Source: Streptomyces sp. AA1529 (lineage in GTDB: Bacteria > Actinomycetota > Actinomycetes > Streptomycetales > Streptomycetaceae). Taken from it: DNA of 64,000 nucleotides. This document shows, one piece after another, positions 1-7,267 of the stretch. The stretch lies in the NCBI RefSeq assembly GCF_000280905.1, contig NZ_ALAP01000098.1:1-64000 (forward strand), in the 5' to 3' direction. The notes beneath the pieces were generated by a model. That model was given only the letters and a program-made list of their open reading frames with translations. It was not told the origin of the DNA and did no database searches. The position numbers and the translations under genes were made by a program. The stretch's first letter is position 1. Every line of letters begins with the position of its first letter.

Positions 1-1
1 G

Positions 2-268
2 GGTGCGGCGGGTGATGCGGCGGCGGCGCGGGATTTGTATGTCGATTTGGTGCGGGATTGCATACGGGTGTTGGGGGCTGACCATCCTGATGCTCTGTTT
101 GCGCGGGATTGGCATGCGTTCTTTACGGCTGAGGCGGGTGATGCGGCGGCGGCGCGGGATCTGTATGTCGATCTGGTGCGTGACCGCGTGCGGGTGTTCG
201 GCTCTGATCACCCCGATACCTTGCATGTGCAGAATCAGCATGCTCGCTACACTGCTGAGGCGGAGTGA
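2..268 (+). CDS. TPR-repeat protein, C-terminal end (partial)
   Basis: The reading frame is open from the window edge and stops at 266-268, so only the last 88 codons are present. Two repeat units of about 39 residues can be seen, each with the pattern AGDAAAARDLY-VDLVRD and a GxDHPDTL-like motif, which is typical of the tetratricopeptide repeats of large Streptomyces NTPase/TPR proteins. Such proteins usually act as signalling or regulatory scaffolds; nothing in the fragment fixes a specific role. The DNA of the two units is also nearly identical, so the repeat is recent. Confidence 0.7.
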   Translation, partial: GAAGDAAAARDLYVDLVRDCIRVLGADHPDALFARDWHAFFTAEAGDAAAARDLYVDLVRDRVRVFGSDHPDTLHVQNQHARYTAEAE

Positions 269-610
269 CGGGGGCCTGTTCGTACGGCCACTCATGTCCG
301 GAGTCAGAGCGTGAGGCTGCGACGAGGTAGACGTATCGGCGACTGCGTAACCCGTAGCCACTGCCTGAAGCTGCTTTTGCGGGGCCTGTGCGGACGGGAA
401 AGCGTCGACCGCCGCTACACGCGTCGTCGTCTTGCAAGGCGCGCACCTGGCGCGCCCGTCGGCAGGTGCGCTACCTCCATGGCAGCAGCGGCAGGGATCG
501 GCTCGTTCGGTTCTCGCGTGTCTCGACACCACGTGACCTCCACGCCACAGCGGAACTGATCCCCCACCTCATAGATGCATGCACTGGGCTGACCCGCTTT
601 CCCTAAACTC
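269..610. other. Intergenic stretch, no gene seen
   Basis: This is 342 nt between the end of the TPR gene and the end of the minus-strand ATPase gene, so two genes converge here. The short open frames in it have no ribosome binding site and no recognisable protein pattern. I see no clear terminator. Confidence 0.5.
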
Positions 611-1111
611 TCACCGTGTTGAGGTGGGCAGCGCCAACTCCGCCCAGAGGGTCTTGGTGATCCGGTCGTCCGTCCTGTCGCCCCAGCGGTCCGCCAGGGC
701 GTCCACCAGCAGCAGCCCGCGGCCGGACTCCTCCGCCGGGCCCGGCGGTTCGGCCCCCCGGGGCGGCAGCGGTTTGTCCGCGCGTGCGTCCGTGACCTCC
801 ACCCGCAGCCGCCGCCCGGCGGACGCCGTCCCGGTCAACGTCAGGCGCAGCCGGAAGTCCCGGCCGACGCTGCCGCAGTGCCGCACGGCGTTCGCCGCCA
901 ACTCCGCCACGACCAGCGCCGCATGGTGCGAGGACGTACTGCGGTACGGGACCGCGTGCTCGTCCAGCCACTGCGTCCCGAGCAGCCGCGCGAGCCGCGC
1001 GCCGCGCCGAGTCGAACTGAGCTGCATGCAGAACGTGGCCGACGGCACCTCCGATCCGGCCCCCACCTGGGGTGGCCCGGGCCGGCGAATTTCCTGTGTT
1101 CGCGGATTCAT
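611..1111 (-). CDS. ATP-binding protein, RsbW-like HATPase_c (anti-sigma/regulatory)
   Basis: The 166-residue protein is a stand-alone GHKL ATPase domain. The N box is AELAANAVRHCG, the G1 box is EVTDARADKPLP, and a late G-rich motif ESGRGLLLVDALADRWG completes the nucleotide pocket. Streptomyces has dozens of these; some act as anti-sigma kinases, but most have unknown partners. It is divergent from the XRE/DUF397 pair at 1292-2412, and such triplets recur in Streptomyces (the whiJ/abaA-type arrangement), which suggests a shared regulatory role. The start at 1111 gives a protein of normal family length. A perfect 6-4-6 dyad lies directly upstream at 1115-1130. Confidence 0.85.
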   Translation of the reverse strand: MNPRTQEIRRPGPPQVGAGSEVPSATFCMQLSSTRRGARLARLLGTQWLDEHAVPYRSTSSHHAALVVAELAANAVRHCGSVGRDFRLRLTLTGTASAGRRLRVEVTDARADKPLPPRGAEPPGPAEESGRGLLLVDALADRWGDRTDDRITKTLWAELALPTSTR

Positions 1112-1114
1112 AGC

Positions 1115-1130
1115 GTGACGGTCTCGTCAC
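1115..1130. promoter_or_regulatory. Inverted repeat between divergent ATPase and XRE genes
   Basis: The sequence GTGACG-GTCT-CGTCAC is a perfect 6+4+6 dyad located 3 nt upstream of the ATPase start codon on the minus strand. Its position suits an operator that controls the ATPase gene, possibly bound by the divergently encoded XRE protein. Binding is inferred only from position and symmetry. Confidence 0.35.
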
Positions 1131-1291
1131 CCGACTAGCGTGGCCCAGGTCAGGAGCGCGTCCCCCGGCCGTTGGTACGGCCACGCGCGCGCTCTTGCGC
1201 GGGGATGTACGGGCCGTCCGCCGTGACCGACCCACGGCATGACGGCGTTGACGCGGAGACCCGTAAGAGGGCGCACGAGGACGTGAGAGCG

Positions 1292-2200
1292 ATGACCGAC
1301 CCGAACCAGCACACCCCCTCCCCGGAGCCGGACCGGAAGAAGGACGGCCGTGCCGTCCCCGCACCCCGCACGGCCGCCACCCCGCAGCAGCGCAAACGCG
1401 AGGACGACCGCCCCGGCATCTGGGTCGGCTACGGCAAACTGCTGCGCAAGTTCCGGCTGGCCGCCGGGTACTCGCAAGAAGCCCTGGCCCCGCTCCTGGG
1501 CTACTCGACCGAACAGCTCGCCTCCGTCGAGCAGGGCCGACGCCCAGCGAAGGCGCCGCTCACCCTGGCGGCCGAGCGGGTGCTGGACGCTGGCGACGTC
1601 CTCTCGACCCTCCAGGAGGATGTGGACTTCGCCAAACTGCCGCCCTTCTTCCGTGACTTCGTGCTGCTGGAGATGGAAGCGGTCAGCCGGTTCGACTACG
1701 ACCCGCTGCTGATCCCCGGCCTGTTGCAGACCGAGGGGTATGCGCGTGCCCTGTTCGAGGGGCACGTGCCCATGCTGGACGAGGACGCGATCGAGGACAG
1801 CATCGATGCCCGGCTGAGCAGGCAGAAGATCCTCACCAAGCGGCCGATGGTGGACTTCTCCTTCGTCATCGGAGAGGCGGCTCTGCGGCAGGAGCTGGGC
1901 GGTCCGGACGTGATGAGGGAGCAGTACCGGCATCTGCTCGACCTGGGGGCGCTGCGCAACGTGGCCATCCAGATTGTGCCGATCGGGCGTGCTTTCCATC
2001 CCGGGCTCAATGGGGGCATGGTGATGGTGGAGACGGAGGAGCGGCAGCAGTTCGGATATTTCGAGTCGCAGGGCATCGGCCACGTGGTGAGTGACTCGAA
2101 GCACGTCAGTACATTCGCCCTACGGTATGGCAAGCTGCGGTCACAGGCGCTGAACGTCGAGGAGTCGGGCGCCTTCATCCGGCACTTGGCAGGAGAATGA
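1292..2200 (+). CDS. XRE-family transcriptional regulator with DUF5753 domain
   Basis: The 302-residue protein has an N-terminal helix-turn-helix of the XRE type around residues 45-100 (LLRKFRLAAGYSQEALAPLL, then a recognition segment ending in VEQGRRPAKAPL), followed by a DUF5753 domain with the typical QTEGYARALFEG and LPQT-like region. I chose ATG 1292 because GAGG at 1277-1280 and a purine-rich stretch precede it; longer in-frame starts back to 1172 exist without better signals. The next gene overlaps by 4 nt. WhiJ-like regulators of this type work with a small DUF397 partner in developmental control; target genes here are unknown. Confidence 0.9.
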   Translation: MTDPNQHTPSPEPDRKKDGRAVPAPRTAATPQQRKREDDRPGIWVGYGKLLRKFRLAAGYSQEALAPLLGYSTEQLASVEQGRRPAKAPLTLAAERVLDAGDVLSTLQEDVDFAKLPPFFRDFVLLEMEAVSRFDYDPLLIPGLLQTEGYARALFEGHVPMLDEDAIEDSIDARLSRQKILTKRPMVDFSFVIGEAALRQELGGPDVMREQYRHLLDLGALRNVAIQIVPIGRAFHPGLNGGMVMVETEERQQFGYFESQGIGHVVSDSKHVSTFALRYGKLRSQALNVEESGAFIRHLAGE

Positions 2201-2412
2201 TGACCAACGAGCAGCGACAGCCCCTGTTGCCATGGTTCAAGAGCAGCTACAGCGGCTCTGACGGCGGCAACTGTGTCGAGGTCGCGCAGGCCCCCGCCAC
2301 TGTGTACGTCCGTGACTCCAAGGACCGGCGCGGCCCCGTCCTCTCCGTCTCGTCCACCCAGTGGGCGGCCTTCGTCGCCCAGTTGGCGAGGCAGCGGCCC
2401 GAAGAAGTGTGA
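2197..2412 (+). CDS. DUF397 domain protein
   Basis: This 71-residue protein has the DUF397 signature WFKSSYSGSDGGNCVEVA followed by VYVRDSKDRRGP and an FVAQL end. The start ATG overlaps the stop of the XRE gene (ATGA), with AGGAG just upstream, so the two are translationally coupled. A second ATG at 2200 is also possible. DUF397 proteins are small partners of WhiJ-type regulators in Streptomyces; whether they act as antagonists is inferred from known members such as the bldB/abaA/whiJ families. Confidence 0.9.
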   Translation: MMTNEQRQPLLPWFKSSYSGSDGGNCVEVAQAPATVYVRDSKDRRGPVLSVSSTQWAAFVAQLARQRPEEV

Positions 2413-2509
2413 GACGGCGTGAACTTTCTCGGGTGGGCCGGCATCGAACTCCCTGCAAGTTGATCATTTGCACGTCGGTCATTCGGGCGTGCAGGCAGAG
2501 AGGGAGAGC

Positions 2510-2755
2510 ATGCGCAAGTTCAAGCGTGCAGCAGTTGTCGGTGCCGGTCTCCTGGCTTTCTCGGGAATCGCCGTCGGTGCGGCCCAGGCTGCTCCGGCGG
2601 TCCACCAGGGCGAGGACATCGTCGTTCCCGGCACCAGCATCCAGGACTGCCAGGAGGTCGGCGACGAACTGCAGAACGCGGGCTGGATCGAGGGCTACGC
2701 CTGCATGGTGAACTCGGACGGCACCGTCTCGGTCACCCCGTACTACCGGGACTGA
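2510..2755 (+). CDS. Small secreted protein
   Basis: The 81-residue product begins MRKFKRAAVVGAGLLAFSG and has a classic signal peptide that should be cut after AAQA (about residue 28). The mature part has two cysteines (in IQDCQEV and YACMVN) that could form one disulfide, and ends in PYYRD. ATG 2510 was chosen over upstream GTG 2468 because AGGGAGAG sits just before it and because the signal peptide starts there. I do not recognise the family. A strong hairpin terminator follows at 2774-2816. Confidence 0.75.
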   Translation: MRKFKRAAVVGAGLLAFSGIAVGAAQAAPAVHQGEDIVVPGTSIQDCQEVGDELQNAGWIEGYACMVNSDGTVSVTPYYRD

Positions 2756-2773
2756 GCACTACCAGGACAGACG

Positions 2774-2816
2774 CCGCCGTCCCCGCCACCGCGAAAGCGC
2801 GGGGCGGGGACGGCGG
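2774..2816 (+). terminator. Hairpin terminator, copy 1 of duplicated sequence
   Basis: A perfect 14-bp stem (2774-2787 with 2803-2816) closes on a smaller CGC-GAAA-GCG hairpin, 18 nt after the secreted-protein gene. The region 2778-2829 is repeated at 7214-7265 with one difference, so this is one of a pair of repeats flanking the 4.4-kb accessory block. Confidence 0.75.
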
Positions 2817-2829
2817 GTGTGGGGCCGGG
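2778..2829. repeat. 52-bp direct repeat, left copy
   Basis: Identical to 7214-7265 except for T versus C at 2820/7256. The two copies are in the same orientation, 4436 bp apart. The shared sequence includes the terminator hairpin and a GC-rich tail. Confidence 0.85.
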
Positions 2830-3036
2830 CACGTTCCAAGGGTCACCCGGCGAAGGAGAAGCTCAAGCGGACCGTCGAGGCATACCGGCAGTTCGAACAG
2901 GGCCGGATGCCCGCCGGTCCGGGAGCCGACGCGCTGCTGACTTCCTTCCGCGCCGTCGAGAAGAACCTGGCCGACCGCGACATCAGCCCCGGCTCGCCCC
3001 GACTCGCCCCGGGTCGATCCTGTCGTCGCGGCGCTC
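2830..3036 (+). pseudogene. Gene remnant left of the IS element
   Basis: An open frame here encodes AKEKLKRTVEAYRQFEQG and later DALLTSFRAVEKNLADRDI, which looks like genuine helical protein sequence, but there is no plausible start and it dissolves into proline/arginine-rich sequence near the IS end at 3037. The IS may have interrupted it; the family is not recognised. It could instead be a chance open frame in GC-rich DNA. Confidence 0.3.
3029..3036. repeat. Possible target-site duplication, left
   Basis: CGGCGCTC lies immediately outside the left IS end. CGGCGCCTC lies immediately outside the right end (4878-4886). They match apart from one extra C. IS256-family elements make 8-9 bp duplications, so this supports the element boundaries. 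Confidence 0.45.
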
Positions 3037-3061
3037 GAGCAATGCTCGGAACCTGTGGATC
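3037..3061 (+). repeat. IS left terminal inverted repeat
   Basis: GAGCAAT-N8-CCTGTGGATC, the inverse of 4853-4877 (17 conserved end positions, 20 of 25 in all). Confidence 0.65.
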
Positions 3062-3130
3062 GGCTCCGGGAGGAACGCAGAGGGCGTACCTTCCCGAATG
3101 ATCCTTTGACGGTCTCCGAATAGGCCCGCG

Positions 3131-4107
3131 TTGCGGTTCTCCTCCAAGATCCTGGCTCCCTGGTGCCGCAAGTCGCCGAAGGTCTCGGAGGTGCTGCCAC
3201 TGCTTTACCTGCACGGACTGTCGTCCGGGGACTTCGTCCCGGCGCTGGAGCAGTTCCTCGGCGGCACGGCCGGCCTGTCGCCCGCGACCGTGACCCGGCT
3301 GACGAAGCAATGGAGCGATGACCACGCCGCCTTCCAGGACCGCGACCTGTCCGACCGCGGCTTCCTCTACGTGTGGGCGGACGGCGTGCACCCCAAGGTC
3401 CGGCTCGGACAGGCCCACTCGTGTGTCCTGGTCCTGCTCGGCGTCCGCCTCGACGGCACCGAGGAACTGATCGCACTTGCCGAGGGACTGCGGGAGTCCA
3501 CCGATTCATGGGCTGACCTGCTGCGCGACTGCCGCCGCCGCGGCATGCGCGACCCCGAGCTGGTCATCGGCGACGGCGCGATGGGCCTGTGGAAGGCCCT
3601 GGCCGAGGTGTTCCCTGCCGCCCGCCACCAGCGCTGCTGGGTCCACAAAGCCCGTAATGTGACAAATTGTCTTCCGAAGTCCGCACAGTCGGGCGCGACG
3701 AAGGCGATGCAGGAGATCTGCAACGCCGAGGACCGCGTGCACGTGGAGAAGGCGATCGGGGCGTTCGCGAAAGCCTACGGCGCGAAGTGGCCCAAGGTCG
3801 TCGCGAAGATGACCGACGACCGTGACGAACTGCTGGCGTTCTACGACTTCCCGGCGGAGCACCGGGTGCACCTGCGGACCACGAATCCCATCGAGTCGAC
3901 GTTCTCCACGGTAAAGCTGGGGACCAAGGTCACCCGGGGGGGGCCGGCAGCCCCGCTGCGGCCCTGGCGATGGTGTTCAAGCTCGCCGAGTCCGCCCAGG
4001 CGCGCTGGCGTGCGATCACCGGCGCCCACCTGGTCCCGCTCGTCCGTGCCGGCGCCCGGTTCGAGAACGGCATCCTGGTCGAGCGAGAGGAGACGGCAGC
4101 AGCCTGA
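3131..4107 (+). pseudogene. IS256 (mutator) family transposase, truncated and frameshifted
   Basis: Family landmarks are clear: SSGDFVPALEQFLG, the first catalytic Asp region YVWADGVHPKVRLGQ, the second in VIGDGAMGLWKAL, RCWVHKARNV, and HLRTTNPIESTFSTVKL with the catalytic Glu. About 100 N-terminal residues are missing: the frame is stopped at 3107-3109 and only 69 nt separate the left repeat from codon 1. Near 3935-3945 a run of eight G replaces what should be six, shifting the frame. The correct C-terminus (ALAMVFKLAESAQARWR ... ARFENG) continues in another frame to a stop at 4105-4107; the shifted frame runs on to 4126. Either a 2-base insertion or a slippery-run frameshift explains this. 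Confidence 0.85.
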
Positions 4108-4162
4108 CACACGTGACCGGCCATAGGGTGTGCTCATATCACGAACCAGGGACGGTGGCAGC

Positions 4163-4849
4163 ATGGACGACGGCACCCGCAGCGAACTCCTGAGCCGCCT
4201 GGCCGAGACGATTGAGTCCGTCACGGCCGGGCACCCGTTGCGCGTCGCCATTGACGGGCCGCCTGCCGCTGGCAAGACGACACTGGCCGACGAACTTGCC
4301 GTTGTCCTGCGCGCCCAGGGCCGCGAAGTCATCCGCGCGACGATCGAGGGCTTCCTGTTCCCCAAGGTGCAGCGCTATCAGCGCGGCCAGTACTCGCCCG
4401 AGGGCTGCTACTTCGACAGCCACGATCACGACACGATGTGCCGGGTCCTGCTCGACCCGCTGGGCCCAAGCGGTGACCGAAAGTTCCAGCAGGCGGTCTA
4501 CGACCGAGGCACCGACACCGCATTGTGCCTCCCTGTCACTGAAGCACCCGCGGACGCTGTGCTGCTCTTCGACGGTGTCTTCCTCCTGCGCCCGGAGCTG
4601 GCTGACCGTTGGGACCTCAGCATCTTCGTGTCTGTCACGTTCGAGCGGACGCTAGATCGCGCCCAGACCCGAGGTGAAGCGTTGGCCGGATCCGCAGCCA
4701 GCGCAACCGAGATCGAGCGGGCCTGGCACAACCGTTACGTCCCGTCCCAGCAGCTTTACTTCGCCACGGCCCGCCCAACGGACCACGCCGACATCATCGT
4801 CCACAACGATGAGCTCCAGCGGCCGGCCTGGGAAATCCGATCACGCTGA
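4163..4849 (+). CDS. P-loop kinase, uridine kinase-like (IS passenger)
   Basis: The 228-residue protein has a Walker A motif GPPAAGKTT (about residues 32-40), then an acidic/arginine segment RATIEGFLF, a YDRGTD motif, and a hydrophobic strand ending LLFDGVFLLRPEL that resembles the Walker B/lid of uridine kinases and related nucleoside or small-molecule kinases. The substrate is unknown. ATG 4163 is preceded by GGTGG; an upstream ATG-like start at 4130 lacks a site. The stop codon lies 3 nt before the right inverted repeat of the IS, and the start 55 nt after the transposase end, so the gene fits exactly inside the element. It appears intact while the transposase is broken. Confidence 0.8.
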   Translation: MDDGTRSELLSRLAETIESVTAGHPLRVAIDGPPAAGKTTLADELAVVLRAQGREVIRATIEGFLFPKVQRYQRGQYSPEGCYFDSHDHDTMCRVLLDPLGPSGDRKFQQAVYDRGTDTALCLPVTEAPADAVLLFDGVFLLRPELADRWDLSIFVSVTFERTLDRAQTRGEALAGSAASATEIERAWHNRYVPSQQLYFATARPTDHADIIVHNDELQRPAWEIRSR

Positions 4850-4852
4850 TCA

Positions 4853-4877
4853 GATCCACAGGATGTGACAATTGCTC
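4853..4877 (-). repeat. IS right terminal inverted repeat
   Basis: GATCCACAGG-N8-ATTGCTC on the plus strand; the reverse complement matches 3037-3061. A possible target duplication follows at 4878-4886. Confidence 0.65.
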
Positions 4878-4886
4878 CGGCGCCTC

Positions 4887-5145
4887 ACCGCCCACTGCGC
4901 GCTCGATCACGGCCGTGATCACGGCCGCCCCCGATGACGCCGAGCTGCACCGGTGGCCGCTGCGCCGCCTGAAAGCCGCGAGCGATCCGCGCAGAGACGA
5001 GTACTTCCGGCTGTTCGCGCTGATCAACGACTGGCCGACACCGGAACGCCTCACCCCGGTGATCGACTGGTCCGTCACGGCTCTGCGGATACGGGCAGCG
5101 GGGCGCGCACCGCACGTCATCCGGAACCGTCGCATCGACGCCTGA
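4887..5145 (+). pseudogene. C-terminal remnant, possibly of a MerR-type regulator
   Basis: The frame encodes AVITAAPDDAELHRWPLRRL and then DEYFRLFALINDWPTPERL and VIDWSVTALRIR before stopping at 5145. This pattern, a Pro/Trp-containing helix near the C-terminus, resembles the ends of actinobacterial MerR-family regulators, but no DNA-binding domain is present. It starts immediately after the IS right end, which suggests that insertion removed or separated the front of the gene. A GTG at 4915 could allow a 76-residue product. Assignment is tentative. Confidence 0.35.
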
Positions 5146-5321
5146 CCGAACCGCGGCGGCCTCGCGGGCCATCCCACGGCCCGAAGTCCCCCGACTCGAC
5201 GGCCGGTGTCGCCGGGAGACCACCGCTCTCATGTCCTGCGGTCGGTGTTCAGGTGCGGGGATGTCCCGTCCGGCGCCTGCGTTTCGGATTCCACCGGTCC
5301 TCGTCGTGCACGCGTGATCTC

Positions 5322-5327
5322 TATGCT
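5322..5327 (+). promoter_or_regulatory. -10 box of a leaderless transcript
   Basis: TATGCT ends 6 nt before the ATG at 5334 and there is no Shine-Dalgarno sequence, the standard layout of a leaderless gene in Streptomyces. Confidence 0.5.
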
Positions 5328-5333
5328 GACGAC

Positions 5334-6323
5334 ATGGTGGACATACCTCTTTCGGCACTGGAAGTCGCGGTGGTCCAAGCAGGCGCCGCGGCGGTGGAAA
5401 CCCTGCGCGACACCGTGGACTTCGCACAGCACCTCGAACACCTGGGCTACCGACGGATCTGGTACGCCGAACATCACCATTCGCCCGCGATCGGCGCGTT
5501 CCCACCGGTCGTTCTGATCGCACACGCGGCCGCCTCCACCCGTACCGTCCGTCTCGGATCGGGTGGGGTCCTGGCTCCCCACCATGCGCCCCTGCTGCTG
5601 GCCGAACAGTTCGCGACGCTGGCCGCCCTGCACCCGGACCGGGTCGATCTCGGTATCGGACGCGGGCCAGGCACCTTCGACGAGGCCATCGCACGGGCGC
5701 TGCGCCGTGGAGCCGATCCGACGACGGACGCGGAGTACCGGAACGACATCTCGGCGACCCTGGCCCATCTGATGGACGACCAGGTGGCGCTCGGCCCGCT
5801 GCCGGAGCCGTGGCTACTGGCCTCCAGCACCGCGGGAGCCACCCTCGCGGCGGAACTCGGCCTGCCGGTCGCCGTCGCCCACCATATCCGGCCCGACAAC
5901 ACCGGTCCGCTCCTGGAGCGTTACCGGGCGGCGTTCACACCCTCACGCTGGTGCGAACAGCCGCGGGTGCTGGTGTGCGTGGAGACCATATGCGCCGAGA
6001 CGGAGGAGGAAGCCGCCTGGCGAGCCGGACCGATGGACGTCGTCAAGGCGGGGCTGCTCAAAGGCGCGAGTGAGAAGCCGTTCCCCACCCCTGCCCAGGC
6101 AGCCGCCCACCACTTCACACCGCAGGAGGAGGAGGCGCTGGCCGCCTTCCGTGCCCAGCAGGCGCGTGGTACACCCGGGACCGTCGTGCGGCGGCTGAGA
6201 GAACTGGCTGTTTCGACCGGAGCGGACGAACTGATGCTGACGGCACCGGTCCACGACCTCCGGGACCGCCTCAACTCCTTCGAACTGGTCAAGAGGCACT
6301 ACGAGGCCACGGCGGCACCGTAG
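5334..6323 (+). CDS. Luciferase-like (LLM class) flavin-dependent monooxygenase
   Basis: The 329-residue protein fits the bacterial luciferase-like family of FMN-dependent monooxygenases (MsnO8-type subgroup). Visible landmarks are IPLSALEVAVVQAG at the start, the GYRRIWYAEHHHSPAIG motif, VRLGSGGVLAPHHAPLLLAEQFATL and DLGIGRGPGT. A substrate cannot be named. ATG 5334 is used: it begins the conserved fold and is preceded by a TATGCT box at leaderless spacing. The upstream open frame (to 4953) is not coding for the family. The gene stands alone inside the accessory block. Confidence 0.9.
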   Translation: MVDIPLSALEVAVVQAGAAAVETLRDTVDFAQHLEHLGYRRIWYAEHHHSPAIGAFPPVVLIAHAAASTRTVRLGSGGVLAPHHAPLLLAEQFATLAALHPDRVDLGIGRGPGTFDEAIARALRRGADPTTDAEYRNDISATLAHLMDDQVALGPLPEPWLLASSTAGATLAAELGLPVAVAHHIRPDNTGPLLERYRAAFTPSRWCEQPRVLVCVETICAETEEEAAWRAGPMDVVKAGLLKGASEKPFPTPAQAAAHHFTPQEEEALAAFRAQQARGTPGTVVRRLRELAVSTGADELMLTAPVHDLRDRLNSFELVKRHYEATAAP

Positions 6324-6686
6324 GGCGTTCCGCGCACCGGCACGGGGCGGGCCCGGAGGAGGAGATATGCCTTCGCCGACACGGTCCGCACCGTGTCGGT
6401 CAGCCCGACTGCGCGACGCCCGGACCAGGTTGGAAAAGGCCCAGTGTCAGGTTCGTTCGTCACTACGCGGCGACCAGCAGGACCCGGTCCGCCATCGACA
6501 GGCTCCACGGTCGCCCTCCGCGGACCGCATCTGCGCCTTCGCGGCGCAGCGGGTGATCAGCTTGCTGAAGTGGCACAGGCCCAGCCCTGTGCACGGGGCT
6601 GTTCAGGACGGCTTGAGCACCGTGAACCCGCCGAACAAGACAAGGTCGTCTCACCCATGACCAGCAGTTGCGGAAAGTCCCTAGAT
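6324..6686. other. Intergenic stretch, no gene seen
   Basis: This 363-nt stretch precedes the orphan gene at 6687. Open frames cross it on both strands but none shows a ribosome site or recognisable protein features. It may contain decayed mobile DNA, which I cannot assign. Confidence 0.4.
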
Positions 6687-7160
6687 ATGGGCATGAGCGA
6701 AGAACCATTGCGGTACGACTTCATCTTCACCCCACCCGAAGAGGACGCCGCTGGCTGGAACCTCACTCTTTCCGGGTTCAGTCAGGCTCTGAGTCAGTCT
6801 TTCCCGGACTCTTCGGTCTCTCAAGAAGAGGGTACTCTGGGGCCCCGTGAGGCGCAGTCACTCAGCTTCGAAATCGAGCTCATGCCGGGTGAGTGGCTGG
6901 AAGGCATCGTGAGCACGCCCTTCCCCCGGACCGGCTCGGTCTTGCTCAGGCCGGCAACGCCCCTCCACGGTGCGGGGTTCGCGAAGTGGCTGCGAGACGC
7001 ATATGTCCCCCGGCCCGCTCGGATCGAGGCGGTCGTCTCCTTGGCCCTGGAGAACGGAGTGGACAATGTCCGGTCGATTCCCCCAGCGGGAGACCTCGGC
7101 GCCATTGTGGAGGTACTGCGGGAACATGTCGCCGTGGTGGAGCAGCAGCTCGGCGGCTGA
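6687..7160 (+). CDS. Hypothetical protein, about 157 residues
   Basis: The frame encodes a soluble acidic protein with PLRYDFIFTPPEEDAAGWNL near the start and segments IELMPGEWLEGIV, GFAKWLRDAY and GAIVEVLREHVAVVEQQL. I do not recognise the family; the composition recalls small immunity or regulatory proteins. ATG 6687 has GGAAAG 9 nt upstream; ATG 6693 and ATG 6657 are alternatives. It is convergent with citrate synthase and shares the terminator at 7214-7248. It is the last gene in the repeat-bounded block. Confidence 0.6.
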   Translation: MGMSEEPLRYDFIFTPPEEDAAGWNLTLSGFSQALSQSFPDSSVSQEEGTLGPREAQSLSFEIELMPGEWLEGIVSTPFPRTGSVLLRPATPLHGAGFAKWLRDAYVPRPARIEAVVSLALENGVDNVRSIPPAGDLGAIVEVLREHVAVVEQQLGG

Positions 7161-7213
7161 CCGGGCGGGTCGCCTTCGTCGGGCGGCGCCCGCATCGCTG
7201 AGCCGGCACACGA

Positions 7214-7248
7214 CGTCCCCGCCACCGCGAAAGCGCGGGGCGGGGACG
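7214..7248. terminator. Bidirectional hairpin terminator, copy 2
   Basis: A 10-bp stem (7214-7223 with 7239-7248) encloses a CGC-GAAA-GCG hairpin between the converging genes 6687-7160 and 7268-8359. It is the right copy of the sequence at 2774-2816. Confidence 0.75.
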
Positions 7249-7265
7249 GCGGGTGCGGGGCCGGG
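7214..7265. repeat. 52-bp direct repeat, right copy
   Basis: Matches 2778-2829 at 51 of 52 positions in the same orientation and lies next to the citrate synthase stop codon. Confidence 0.85.
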
Positions 7266-7267
7266 GG

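Larger units (their letters stand above)
3037..4877 (+). mobile_element. IS256-family element with passenger kinase gene
   Basis: The boundaries are set by inverted repeats at 3037-3061 and 4853-4877 that match at 20 of 25 positions: GAGCAAT, eight variable bases, then CCTGTGGATC. The element is 1841 bp and holds a degraded transposase (3131-4107) and, between its end and the right repeat, a complete kinase gene (4163-4849). Usual members of this family are about 1.3-1.5 kb with transposase only. The transposase is truncated and frameshifted, so the copy is probably no longer mobile by itself. It could still be moved in trans. Confidence 0.7.

Noticed and set aside
6393-6656. Upstream extension of the orphan gene at 6687
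   Set aside because: The extension is Arg/Pro-rich and without a start signal; the protein-like composition begins near 6687.
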